Assembly (NCBI GenBank): GCA_029448655.1
Contig: JACCLO010000052.1
Location: 18,685-82,684, forward strand
Direction of reading: 5' to 3'
Source of the DNA: Wolfiporia cocos
Taxonomy: Eukaryota; Basidiomycota; Agaricomycetes; Polyporales; Phaeolaceae
DNA: 64,000 nucleotides
Below are positions 10,060-20,758 of this stretch, in pieces. Numbering within the stretch: the first letter of the stretch is position 1; each line of letters begins with the position of its first letter. The position numbers and the translations under genes were made by a program. A model generated the notes under the pieces. That model saw nothing but the letters and a program-made list of their open reading frames with translations, was not told the DNA's origin and did not search any database.

Positions 10060-10499
10060 TGTCACAAAGTGGCATAGGCTCACTACCATCTAATATACCC
10101 CCAATACCGAATAGGTAGAGTACAACACCTAGTTGCTAAGGGGCCTTGGGGCCATAGCGAGGCGAGGTGGGCACACAAGACCAGCAAGACTAAGAATGCC
10201 AGCTAAGAGGGGAAACGCCCCCAACAACGAGATTGACAAGTCTGAGGTGTAAGCCTCAGACGACATACTATATATACATGAGGATGAGCGCAGGTGGGCC
10301 TTAGGGCCTACCCTAACGTAAGGGTCCATGCACTATCTACACAGCCTCTGTATATGTAAGCAAGTCATGTGCCTCTAGGGTGCCACGCTATGCTAGATGT
10401 TATACCGCTATACTACCTGATGAGGGCCAAACCATCATGTGACTTCAGTACCACTAGTGCCTTGGTTTGATTACTGAAGGGGACCCAAAATCTGTGACA
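10060..10499 (-). repeat. LTR copy, minus orientation
   Basis: It has the same organisation as 2089-2556: a GAGGCGAGG-type block, a start-site hairpin (10,240-10,261), TATATATAC, and an end at CTGTGACA (10,499). The left end is TGTCACAAAG, and no matching duplication was found, so one boundary may be altered. Confidence 0.6.
10240..10261 (-). promoter_or_regulatory. LTR start-site hairpin
   Basis: GTCTGAGG-TGTAAG-CCTCAGAC, a perfect 8-bp stem; sense loop CTTACA; TATATATAC lies about 10 nt upstream in sense. Confidence 0.6.
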
Positions 10500-10534
10500 C
10501 TTGCTGCATCATTAAGACTGACTAGTCTGTGCCA

Positions 10535-10979
10535 TGTCACAGTATTTACAGGACATGGCCATTTTTCTGCTATTTATAGCAATTATTCTAGGATTTATAC
10601 GTCTACCTATCAGTTATCAGGGACTTATCCCATTGCCAACCCTTATCACTTACACAAGGTACTTACACACTATTAAGCTGATACGACACATGCGACACGC
10701 TAGTCATAGACTATTAGTCAAGCTCTTCTATCAACCACGCGGCCTATCAATCCACATGGATAACACCAGAAGCAAGTCACGACATATGTCACCATGACAG
10801 ACACGTCACCACTACGTCACCCAGTCTAGCCAGTCTAGCTAGACCACTACATCATCAAGGCACACTGCCTATGACATCATGAGCACACCATGCTCATGCA
10901 ACTATGGCACCATAGCTAAGTATAGCCAACAGGCTTTACTGCTATTGGCTGGCAACCCAATCCCGATCACGGATCACGG
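10535..10979 (+). repeat. Truncated LTR related to the LARD LTR
   Basis: It starts TGTCACAGTATTTACAGG and continues with CATTTTTC, TTATAGCAATTA, GGATTTATACGTCTACCTA and AGTTATC in the same order as the LARD LTR at 15,795. It is cut at 10,979/10,980 by the end of Gyp-1. Confidence 0.6.
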
Positions 10980-12367
10980 TGACACAAACCCAAACCTAAT
11001 ACTCACTAATAGTGTTTCTTGAGGGCGGCTTAGAGGTATACACACACAAGAAGAGATAGCAAGTAAAAGTGTATGAGCGATGAGGTTGCTTGTTAGGCAG
11101 TAGCTCAATATCGAGGAGAACAGAACTGAGTTGTAACGCTCAGACTGTTCCAGTATATATACATGCTGACACAGAACAGTCTGTGGGACTCACCACTTAT
11201 CCTCCAGTGGGGAGGGAGGTAAGGTAGACTATTCTAGTGCAGCTAAGTGAGAGGATTCTTAGGCGCATAGCCTAGAAGAATAGAACTAAGACGTATAGGA
11301 CGCTTAGTCCCTATCTTATATACATGTTTGGTACTACTATACAGTATGTACCTAGTATGGCGTTGTGGCTGAGTAACCATCAACGGAAGGAAGATCCATC
11401 TACGAATAGAAGGGTTAGCATGTGATACTGGTACGGTATCGGCATAAGGCATAGATGTGTGATTGTGCTAGAAATAGACCGTGGTAAGCCGGTAATGGCG
11501 AACCTATCATATTACCTGTAGACATTCACATGGGGGCGGTTGAGACCAGTATGACGACAAGGCCGAAGGCCGAGTCTTGAGGGGTAACTGCCATAGGCTG
11601 TATCCCGGGGAATGACTAAGGCGGAGCGCCGAGCCATTAGTGCCATTGGTCGTAAGCCCGAGGGCTAGACTGATGACGAGGGTATGATGCCAGTATGGTG
11701 CCATGTGTCTATACATAGGTCGGGACCTAGACATATGATGGTGGTGACATCATGATGATATCATAGTCTGGACAAGACCGTAGGTCTAGTCCATGACGTA
11801 GGTTATGACGTGGTACGGTTGCAAGCCGGACGTGTCATGGGGCATGACTAGCGTGTAAGCGCTGTGTCATTCTAGCTTAGTAGCGCATAAGCGTACGTTG
11901 AGAAGCCGTAAGGGCAATAATAACCGTAAGGTTATAGCCGTATGGGATAAGTACTGGATAACTCGTAGTTATGCGTATAAATACCGGATAAATGGCTACG
12001 GATAGCGGAAAAATAGGGCGTTTAGATAATACTGTGACACATGCAATACAAGACCCCTAATACTACTAGGACCTACGGTACTATGGTATGAGTCAGGTTG
12101 CATGTGACCGTAAGTGATAACGTATGCGCTATGACTATGAATGAGTCAGATGGCAGGTGACTCTACAAGTGTAATGAGTCAGCGGTCACACATATGAGCA
12201 TTAACATGTGATATCTGTGGAATGGGATGGAACCTGCTAGAAGGTTCCGTCGGCATCTAGTTCTACTGGGTCACGTGATCTACAAGTATCCGTGCTACGC
12301 TAACTATGCTACAAACTGGACTACAAGTCTAGGAAAAATAGGGAAAAATATAGGAAAATTTGTGACA
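10980..12367 (-). repeat. 3' LTR of Gyp-1 (interrupted)
   Basis: On the minus strand it starts TGTCACAAATTTTCC right after the polypurine tract and ends at 10,980 (plus-strand TGACACAAAC). Without the 11,167-12,039 insertion and its duplicate it is about 510 bp. The insertion lies immediately beside its TATATATAC box (about 11,153-11,161). Confidence 0.75.
11167..12039 (-). repeat. Solo LTR, 873 bp, inside the Gyp-1 3' LTR
   Basis: TGACACAG...CTGTGACA with CATGC at 11,162-11,166 and 12,040-12,044. It carries a GATTCTTAGGC / GCCTAGAAGAAT inverted repeat (about 11,252-11,279) of the same type as the long hairpins at 15,581 and 16,768. Confidence 0.88.
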
Positions 12368-12403
12368 TTACCCCCTCTTCAAGATTTGCGGTCCCTGCAA
12401 AGG

Positions 12404-13135
12404 TTACTCGGTGATCGGTGGTTCGACATCTTGCCACTTGCTCGCTGAGGGCTCCATCAGGCGGTCCCAATCCTCATAGTCATGAGGGAGTATTTTGACT
12501 TCTCCCAAGTGTCTACCAGTATGACCAAAGCCTTTGTCACCACGAGCTGTGTCCTTCAAGTATTGTTGATTGTACATGTAGGTTGTACTATGGTGGATTT
12601 CTGGTTGAGGGACAGGTTGCAGAAGTAATTGTGCTATCTTGTCCCTATGGTTAACCATGTATGGATATCCGGTGAAGTTGTAGAGCATGACTATCACTTC
12701 TCCACAGTAATCCCAGTCTATGACTCTGCCTTGTACCTGTATGCCCTTCTTCGCCATGCTAGAATGTGTCTCCAGTTTGCCGCTGAATCCATAAGGGAAT
12801 AGGATTCTTAGGTCTGTTTTCACGAGCATGGTGGTGTGAGGGTTTATCCTGGTAGCTTCGGCTGAGTAGATGTCAAATCCGGTGGCATGTTCAGTGCCTC
12901 TTTCTGGATATGTGCCCTGGGGTCCTACTGCGAATTCGAGATATTCGTTGAAGCAAGTGCCTTCTTCTACGGAGTTGCCGAATTTGTCCCGTACTAACCA
13001 CTTCCGTACTTTCTTGCATTCTTCCGGAGTAAATTCACCTCTCTGCAGTGGCCAATCATCTGGCCATAGATAACAATCCCCAACTTTCCAGTCTGGGTTG
13101 TCATCTGGTTCGAATACTTGAATATTGTGGGTGTG
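12404..13135 (-). CDS. dUTPase domain of Gyp-1, in frame behind a pol UGA
   Basis: It predicts a trimeric-type dUTPase, which hydrolyses dUTP to dUMP and PPi and would keep uracil out of the element's cDNA. On the minus strand the frame that ends the integrase/chromodomain at UGA (13,138-13,136) stays open for 243 codons. About 75 linker residues (HTHNIQVFEPDDNPDWKVGD at the start) are followed by the dUTPase motifs: ATGFDIYSAEA (motif 1), KLETHSSMAKK (motif 2, degenerate against the usual PRSG), GRVIDWDYCGEV (motif 3 with the catalytic Asp and Tyr), KIAQLLLQP (motif 4) and RGDKGFGHTG (motif 5). The first ATG (12,829) falls after motif 1, so initiation there would make a non-functional protein. 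A pol fusion, by read-through or before a nonsense change, explains the layout better. Motif 2 damage makes activity uncertain. Confidence 0.75.
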   Translation of the reverse strand, partial: HTHNIQVFEPDDNPDWKVGDCYLWPDDWPLQRGEFTPEECKKVRKWLVRDKFGNSVEEGTCFNEYLEFAVGPQGTYPERGTEHATGFDIYSAEATRINPHTTMLVKTDLRILFPYGFSGKLETHSSMAKKGIQVQGRVIDWDYCGEVIVMLYNFTGYPYMVNHRDKIAQLLLQPVPQPEIHHSTTYMYNQQYLKDTARGDKGFGHTGRHLGEVKILPHDYEDWDRLMEPSASKWQDVEPPITE

Positions 13136-14815
13136 TCATCTTCGCGGAGCGGTATGTGCGTTAAGGGCATGTTCTGCCTTGTATTCGTCTACCAACTCCT
13201 TAGTGTTGACGAAGTCATCTTCATATTCCCATGTGTCTTCTCCCATGGAGTACCCTAACCATCGCACCAGGAATTGTAGTTTTCCTGAGGGTGTGAATCT
13301 GTGGTTGAGTATTTGCTCCACTTCGTATTCTCCTGACTTATCTGGTTCTGGAGCTTCTTCCTTGCCGGTATATGGTGTTAGCTTTGACGCATGGAAGACC
13401 GGGTGATAGGCTCGGTATTGGCCATCCATGTGTAGTCTGAAAGTCACGGGTGACAGTTGTTCGACTATTTTGAACGGGCCGATGTACCTGGGGGCCAAAC
13501 TTCTTTCGGATGTTTGGTAATCCCTTACGTCTATCATAACCTTGTCTCCAACCTTGAAGGGTACTTTCTGGATCGATTGATTGTAATACCACTTCATACT
13601 GTCAGCTGCTAACTGCATTGCGGCTTTGGCTTGCTCCTGAGCGTTCCAACGATCGGTTGCAATTTCATTAAGGTCTGCTTTTGCCTGAATAGCTAAATCT
13701 GCTGGCCCAGCCTTTGGGTGCCTTCCCAACTCGACGTAGAATGGTGACATCTTGGTAGTCTCTGACGCTGCGTTGTTGTATGCAAATTCCGCCGTAGGCA
13801 GGAATTGAGACCAATTGTCTTTGCAATACGAGTTTACATAGCATCTGAGGTATTGTTCAAGTGTCTGATTCATTCTTTCCATCTGTCCATCTGCCTGTGG
13901 GTGATATGCCATAGTCATGGCATGTTCTATCCCTAGCAGTTTACACCATTCGCCGAATAGTTTGGATGCAAACTGCACTCCGTGATCGGAAATGATACGT
14001 TTAGGTAGCCCATGTATTGGGTAAAACCTTCTGTATAGGACTCTTACGGGATCCTTTGTTCCGAATTTGCTGGAGATGGGGAAGAAGCATGCTCGCTTGG
14101 TCAAGCAATTGACTACAACCATGATTCCGTCATACACCTTGTTGTCTATCTTCGACTTGGGTAGGTACATAATGAAATCCATGGTTATTATCTCCCATGG
14201 GGCTTCTGGTACTTCGTTAGGTATCAGGGGTCCATATGGCTTTTGCGGGCGATTCTTCATTTGCTGGCATGTGTCGCATTCCTGTATGTATTTCTTTACC
14301 GAGTTGGTTAGTCCTGGCCACCAGTAATTACGTGAGATGAGTTTGTATGTCTTCCATCTCCCCATATGCCCTGCAGTAGGGTGGTCATGGTGTAATTGTA
14401 AGACCTTATTTCTAAGCTCTTCTGGTGCCTTGGGAACGTAGATCTTGTTATGGTACAAGAGTAGACCATTCTCGTAGTTCCAGTCTCTGAGAGACTTGCC
14501 GAATTCGTGAGGTCCTGACTCCAATAGGCCTTTGTAGTCCTTGGTTACCTCGTTGTCTAGCAATGCTTTGTGTATTTCTCGTTGGAGTTCGTCATCTGGG
14601 ATTACCAACTGATGGAGGGGCTCGAACGCAAGGATGGCTAATTCTCGCGCAAAGTTAACAAAAAATTCCGGTTTCAACAGAATATTGTTCCTATTGTCGA
14701 GTTCCACCCCCTCTTCATGGTCTGGTCTCCTGGACAGAGGGTCTGCAGTAAGCATGGTTTTTCCTGGTTTATGGTGCATGGAGAAGTTAAATCTTGACAG
14801 ATATAATGCCCATCT
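13136..14815 (-). CDS. Gyp-1 pol 3' part: RNase H end, integrase, chromodomain
   Basis: This is one open frame of about 560 codons. In order it holds the RNase H/linker end (LYLSRFNFSMHHKPGKTML, ADPLSRRPDHEEG), the integrase zinc domain (HHDHPTAGHMGRWKTYKLIS, then CDTCQQMKNRP), the integrase core with Asp in TMDFIMYLPKS, Asp in ISDHGVQFASKLFGEW, and Glu in QMERMNQTLEQYLRCYV, the C-terminal GPFKIVEQLSPVTFRLHMDG block, and a chromodomain (EVEQILNHRF, LQFLVRWLGYSMGEDTWEY). Integrases insert the cDNA; gypsy chromodomains bind modified histones and bias insertion. The upstream end is cut by the solo LTR at 14,816; an ATG at 14,842 lies inside that LTR and is not the real start. It ends at a UGA followed by C, with the frame open beyond. 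Confidence 0.9.
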   Translation of the reverse strand, partial: RWALYLSRFNFSMHHKPGKTMLTADPLSRRPDHEEGVELDNRNNILLKPEFFVNFARELAILAFEPLHQLVIPDDELQREIHKALLDNEVTKDYKGLLESGPHEFGKSLRDWNYENGLLLYHNKIYVPKAPEELRNKVLQLHHDHPTAGHMGRWKTYKLISRNYWWPGLTNSVKKYIQECDTCQQMKNRPQKPYGPLIPNEVPEAPWEIITMDFIMYLPKSKIDNKVYDGIMVVVNCLTKRACFFPISSKFGTKDPVRVLYRRFYPIHGLPKRIISDHGVQFASKLFGEWCKLLGIEHAMTMAYHPQADGQMERMNQTLEQYLRCYVNSYCKDNWSQFLPTAEFAYNNAASETTKMSPFYVELGRHPKAGPADLAIQAKADLNEIATDRWNAQEQAKAAMQLAADSMKWYYNQSIQKVPFKVGDKVMIDVRDYQTSERSLAPRYIGPFKIVEQLSPVTFRLHMDGQYRAYHPVFHASKLTPYTGKEEAPEPDKSGEYEVEQILNHRFTPSGKLQFLVRWLGYSMGEDTWEYEDDFVNTKELVDEYKAEHALNAHTAPRR

Positions 14816-15706
14816 TGTCACAGATCTGACATTTTTCCGCAATTAATTGCCATTTATCCGGTATTATTACGCATACCTACGAGTTATCCTGTACTTATCA
14901 GTACAAGCCGACATGCCGGTGTAACCTAACAGTTATTACCTAAGCCCAAGAGTGCTTACGCGCTACTAAGCATCTATGACACGGCGCTTACACGCTAGTC
15001 ATCAAGCATGACATGTTACATGACACTCTGTCACAAGACTAGACCTATGGTCTATTCTAACCCATGATACCATCATTACAAATAATGATATCATCATGAC
15101 ATCATATGGTCTAGCCCCTGGCTATGACATCACTATGATGTAACCCCTTCGTCATCATTACCAATTATGACACCATTGGACCTAGGCCTACAGCCCAGTC
15201 CAATCCATAGCACGCCATCATTACACAATAATGGCATCACTATTCTAGACCCATGGTCTAGTACATTCCATGACATCATCATTTCCAATCATGACGTCAT
15301 TATGATCCAGGCCTCCGGCCCGGTAACCATGTATGCGGATCTTCTGATCCATCCCTCGTATCTTACTGGCTAAGTCCATTACTGGCTAGCATGGTCACTA
15401 TAGATACCTATGCATGATGCCTTATCGCATCATTATGATATACGGATGGTGCCATACTGACACCATCGCCTTATGCAAGCATATGACTAACACGTTTAGG
15501 GTAGGACCATTCCCTTACTTACGTAATCAAGTATAAGCATGTATATAAGATAGGGCTTAACGCCTTTAGTCGTTAGTTCTGTTCTTCTAGGCGCTGCGCG
15601 CCCTAGAAGAACTTCACCTCTCTTCTGCGCGCCTTCTGACTGCTTGCCTGCTTATTCCCCTCACCTTGTGGATTAGGCGGTGAGTCCCACAGTTAGATCT
15701 GTGTCA
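14816..15706 (+). repeat. Solo LTR, 891 bp, in Gyp-1 RNase H
   Basis: TGTCACAGATC...ATCTGTGTCA with CATCT at 14,811-14,815 and 15,707-15,711. TATATAAGA is at about 15,542-15,550 and is followed by a long hairpin at 15,581-15,612. Confidence 0.9.
15581..15612 (+). promoter_or_regulatory. Long hairpin downstream of the LTR TATA box
   Basis: GTTCTTCTAGG ... CCTAGAAGAAC: an 11-bp perfect stem around a GC-rich centre, about 30 nt downstream of TATATAAGA. It is probably within the R/U5 leader of the transcript. Confidence 0.65.
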
Positions 15707-15794
15707 CATCTTGCCTGTCTCCTGGTGAGCTTCTGAGCCGTCTTGAAGTAGGTTAGGTTCAGATGATCCGACCATACTTCGAATTTTTCCGGGT
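15707..15794 (-). pseudogene. Gyp-1 pol piece (RNase H C-terminal part)
   Basis: On the minus strand it reads [20 protein letters not shown] then LTRRQ, the conserved gypsy RNase H tail. It is stranded between the solo LTR and the LARD and joins 14,815 on one side and 21,857 on the other. Confidence 0.85.
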
Positions 15795-16895
15795 TGTCAC
15801 AGATTTATCTGGGGCTTACAGCATTTTTCCTACGATTATAGCAATTTACCTGGGATTTATACGTCTAACTACAAGTTATCTACGGGTTAACTCCCATTGC
15901 CACCACGACAAGCTCTTAACTGGGCTTATCACCACATGACCAGCATACATAACGCTACGGCACCTTCCGGTCCAATAGCATAGTTACAGCTACGTCATAA
16001 AGGTCTCGCCCGGTCAGAGCAAGACCAGCCACGTCATAGATCTTAGATCATAATGATAGGCCGCAGCGCGGCACGCTCGCATAATAATGTCCACATCTAC
16101 AAACAGTGCCTCAGTCGGCCATGTACTATTGGGTCGGCCTTCCCGGCTTCCCACACGCCATAAGATCCTTGATTACACAATGGCACTCAGGCGCGCCACG
16201 CCTTCGCATAATAATGGCAACACGCCACCATAGCACTATATTAGCACCAAGGCAACTATCGCTATAGGTCCGGCCTTCTCGGCCATCCCACGGAATCGGC
16301 GTTCTCCAAGTCCCGGGCTTCTGCCATCACGGCGCTGCCCAAACACCGGTCCTCGCCTCACGGCTAAGACCAATACATGCCCCGGTAACCATCCGGACCG
16401 GGCTGTAACACATGCCACGGTACTACCCGTCCAATGGCATAACGACCTCGGCGTCTCGCCTTGGTCATCCAACGAAGCACGGCCAATCGCCATTATGCCG
16501 CAAGGTATCCGGCAACCGGCTTCACCTATACCCGGGCTGCGCCCGCGTTAGTATCACAGATAAGACATAATCCCTCTATTACGATTGGGTCGGCCATTAG
16601 GGCCTTCCACGGCCATTCTAGATAGAGTAACTAAACATCAGATAAGATAAAGCTTCGCCACTTGGCAAAGCCACATAACCCGGTAAGGCAACCGCTAGCT
16701 AGTAGCACGTGCCCTCCCGACACAATGTATATAAGTAGGAGCCAAGCGCTCTTTAACTTCAGTTCTATTCTTCTCGGCGTACGCCGTAGAAGAACCTCCT
16801 ACCTCCTACTGCGTCTGATAACCTCTTCCTCACCTAAGTCGCCTAGTTCATCGCAGGATACTGGCTTGGTGAGTCCCACAGAGCCATCTGTGTCA
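15795..16895 (+). repeat. LARD 5' LTR
   Basis: 1101 bp. TATATAAGTAGGAG at about 16,727-16,740, hairpin 16,768-16,794, and the 3' end block GTGAGTCCCACAG..CTGTGTCA shared with the LTRs at 14,816 and 41,817. Confidence 0.85.
16768..16794 (+). promoter_or_regulatory. Long hairpin downstream of the LARD TATA box
   Basis: TTCTTCTCGGCGT / ACGCCGTAGAAGAA: a 13-bp stem with a single bulged A. It keeps the outer TTCTTCT/AGAAGAA arms of the 15,581 hairpin while the inner pairs differ. Confidence 0.65.
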
Positions 16896-19800
16896 TAAGA
16901 ATAGAACTACCTACCCCCCTGCGCCTCCTTAACTGGTGGCGCCTGGGTTTTTCCTCCAACAGGTGTCTGAGATAGCGCAGGGGCCGCTACTCTCCTGCAA
17001 AGGGGATGTATGCTCCGTGGTTGCGGATTGGGATACATCGGCGGCGGGCTTAGCGGCCTGCTGCCACCCAGTGGGGCGCTGCTTGCCTAATCAGCAGCAT
17101 GCGTCCTGCGAACCCGGACTCCAGGGTTAAGGAGAGGCGCCGGCTTCCTGACAAGGTTGCTGGTGCCAGCGGTTGAGACCCGCCTATTGGGAAAAGGGGA
17201 CCGTCTGCCTGTGTGCGCGCAGCCCCCTGTCTTGGCAATCCCTGTTCAGGGACCCAACACTACCAGTAGGATCCCCATAGGGATATGCGCTTCGGCGTAT
17301 TCCCTTAGTTGGGTGTGGGAATCTTCCAAAGCCGCCCCCCAGGCGTAAGGGGCCCGCTTGGGATCTCCTTCGGGGAATCCAAGTGGTGAGGTGGTGCGGC
17401 TCGCAAGGCCAAACCAGCCGAGGTCACTCGCGGTAGCCAATAGCGTAAGTCCTACGGGCAGCTCGGTGTGCGAGCCTGGGTTAAACCGAGTTGGGGCCCC
17501 ACCGGAAGCATGCGGCGTTGCCCACCATCCTTGATGTGTGGAGCGCTCGTGAATGCGCGATCTTAGATCGACGGATGGTTTTTTAGCCCTGATGTGACAC
17601 CCAGGTGGCTATAGATGGCAAGCCTTACCACTAAAGCGCGGACCGGTCGCGGTGTAATACTGCGACCACTTTCCAGCTCATCTCCACGAGGAAATGGGCT
17701 GTGTATCCTATTCCCAACCATGTGACCCAGCTTATCAAGCGCTGGCAGTCACCGACTCTCTTTCTAGAAGGAAGTCGCGCGCTTCGATGAAGACACCTGT
17801 CGGCTAAATTCCGCGCGGCGTCCTGACAAGGGCGCCCCTAACCATGCCCCCGTTCTTCTTGTGTTAGACATGACCACTCAGCGTTGATCGCTGATGATGA
17901 GCTCTCTTTCAGGTACCCTGGTATCCCAGTCAATAAGTAGATAAATATGTAGTTTTAGTGGCGGCTCCTAGTAGCTTACTTACTTTGTAAAGTAGCTTAG
18001 AAACCGTCCAATAGCATTTGTATTCGCCTCTGGAAATCCTGCGTCACCTGCTGGTTCCAGGTTATCTAGCCTGGTTAAGGTCGCTTATGTACATATAAAG
18101 CAACCTTTTACGTCTTAGGTACAATAAGTCAATCGAAAAACGATACTAGTACCTTACTCGACGTAGGATCGCGTACGCTTGGCAAACATATGCTTATAAC
18201 TATTATTACTATGGGAATGCCTAAGTACCAAGTCGATTAAGATTCTTAATCTATCGGCGCCCGTTTGACTTCGGTCTTCGCTCCTGAAAAGGGATTCGGG
18301 TTATTGAGCATCTGTCATTTGGTCACATGTCATAAGAACCCTTAGAACGGGGGGCACCCCTTTCGTAATGGAATCTCCTGACAAGGAAATTACCATCCGT
18401 TTGGGAAGAGAGGTCTGACAAGCGTCTATAAATAATTGGGTAAAGCGCTGTTATCCACCAGCCCCCACGTACAAACAGATCGCACAATGATTACTTCATT
18501 GAATCTTGCAATCTGGGTTAGAGGAAAGGAAAACAAGGGACAATGCATGATACGCATTCCCTTGAAGTGTAGCGGAGGCGCAAGGCTTCTAGAATCACAC
18601 TTCATTCGGCATTCTCGCACCAATCGCCGAATCTACACCTGGTTTCCACACCGGTTACCCCAGAATTGAAATCGACAACCTCGCACGCCACCGCAAGAAT
18701 TGTCACAGAGACTAGCTATCTCACTTACGATTTCACTCCAATACGACCTCTTCTCTGTGGGGAGAAAAACTGTATTTGAAATTCACTTAGCAATCAATGC
18801 GATCGTCCGCAAAAGGTCTCGAAGAAGCACTCGAAAACTTCCAGAGATAACAAGGGAGCCCCCCTTAGTAGGACAATCAAGCGATTTGGCAATTCGGTTA
18901 TCATCTATTGCTTGGTTTACGGAAACCTACGCGGTCGAGACGCTAATAAATAAATCCGGATCTGTATCCTTACGCCAAGAAAGGATTACATCTTCGTCAC
19001 TACATCGAATATGGGCCTGGAAAACCCTTCGATTCCGACAAACTAGGGCTTGGAAACCTTAGTATAAAAATCTGGTCGCATATGCGAGCGACTACTGGAT
19101 ACAGCCGTATATGGATATACGATCAAGAATACCTTCGGCCCACATCCACCCACCCTTATCTGGGCATTAGAGGCGGTTTAACCTCTTTAAAAACCAACAA
19201 CCATCTGGATAGGTTTCGATCGGGAGATCAAACGTGAAAGAGGGGGTGGAACCCTAATTTCGCACCTAGGACCTTAAACAAGTCCACTATCCCACGCTTA
19301 CAACAGTACCTTACGGTCTTGAAAGCACCAAACGACATGCCACTAAGAGGCCTGATTACCCCTCATTCATGCTCGTACCTGTCCTATTCGATATACGGAC
19401 GACAAACCTTGTAATAGGAAATATAGTAGCTATCTATCCAATAGCGAAATATATCCCTCCCCCAACGATCATCTCAGTTCCCACGCTTACAATGTCATAC
19501 TTAATCGAACAACGACTTTAACGGACATACAAGCACATTGGAAACTACCGTCATCGCCACCACGGGACTTCAGCCCTTACGGGATATACCTATACGAGAC
19601 AACTCCTGACAAGGATGTATGTTCTCACGGTTACCCAATAAGGCCTCACTACGGCAACGACACTACACTATTAGGGAATACAATCATAAGCATATAAACA
19701 TAATGCACAATGATTAGTACCTATACTATGGGGTTTTACACGAGAAGCCTACTCGTTAATAAATAAAGTGCATACAACCACGAAGGCACAGCTTCATTCC

Positions 19801-20758
19801 GGAACTTACGACTCCGAAGAGATCGCTACTTAGAAGCAATCTACTAGGGGACACAACCCCTGTAACAATGGGCATTGACAAATGTCACCACGCTTAGTAC
19901 TTGCGATACTAGGGAGGCGACGCCTCATAACGTTCATAAGGCGACGTCCTTTAATAACCGTTCAACCGCATAAGTCGTACAAAGTAGTATTACCCCTGTA
20001 CAAGCACAAAGCCTAAGACACCCGCCACGCGAATGAAGGAACTTGCAATCCCATTCACCGCTAGGCAATAGACGTCGAAAAAGCCCGCTATGTTACACTC
20101 AATGGGTACTACGCATAGCAACATATCCGCCAAGGGCTCGAAGAGACACTAGAAAATCTCCAGAGCTAACAGTGAAGCCCTCACTCTAGGAATATCGCAC
20201 AATGCTATCCGAAAACTGTACAACGACACAATGCACCCTCTAATACGCTGGCAAGCTATTGGAGATACAGATTACTAGTAGACTCAAAGGCACTATATGA
20301 TGAACATTTCCATATCGCCTTCTACTACGAGTAACGTCATAAGCAAAAGCAACAATCCGACCAAGGTCGCGAAAAGGCACTTGAACACCTTCAGCGATAA
20401 CAGGAGAGTCCCTCCTCTTAGGATCCGCAGTGCACAATGACAATACACTCTAGTAACACGACTACATCTCCCTAACAACGGCATTTGACCTTTCGGTCAT
20501 CACGCGTTGATAATCGCTAGTAACGGCATTTAGCACTCTGCTATCACGCGTTACAAATCAATAAGGAATAAAATCGCCTTCCACGCTCAGGCTCCATCTA
20601 CAAGTCCTGAAACTCCCATTTATCCCTGTTCAATTAACAAAATTGAAGCAGCACCATAACGGCATTTGACACTTCGTCATCACGCGTTATACCGCTCTTG
20701 GGACGTACACAATGAGGAATAGTTTCATCAGGGACGATGAAACCTAAAGCGGGGGTAA
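16896..20758 (+). other. LARD interior, non-coding with dispersed short repeats
   Basis: I see no protein family. Repeated elements are visible. TCCTGACAAGG occurs near 17,147, 17,820, 18,378 and 19,607. A roughly 75-nt unit with a CGAAnA(G)GCACT...CTCC/TTCCAG...TAACA core recurs near 18,810, 20,135 and 20,365. A unit ACGGCATTTGAC..TCATCACGCGTTA recurs near 20,478, 20,524 and 20,660. ORFs at 18,436-18,669 and 18,700-19,062 look like chance. These repeats may be RNA packaging or folding signals (inference). Confidence 0.5.

Noticed and set aside
12404..12829. Treating the ATG-started 141-codon ORF as a stand-alone dUTPase gene
   Set aside because: The ATG lies after motif 1 (GFDIYSAEA), and the frame is continuous with pol upstream, so it is a truncated view of a longer domain.
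14634..14846. ATG at 14,842 as the start of the Gyp-1 integrase ORF
   Set aside because: It lies inside the solo LTR inserted at 14,816; the pol frame really continues at 15,707.
18436..19062. Two ORFs of 77 and 120 codons in the LARD interior
   Set aside because: No gag or pol features, atypical composition and no repeat of the pattern; most likely chance in non-coding DNA.
16896..20758. Possible rRNA sequence in the LARD interior (GTTTTAGTGGCGGCTCCT and similar words)
   Set aside because: I could not match any run to conserved rRNA cores, and the LTR and duplication structure explains the unit.
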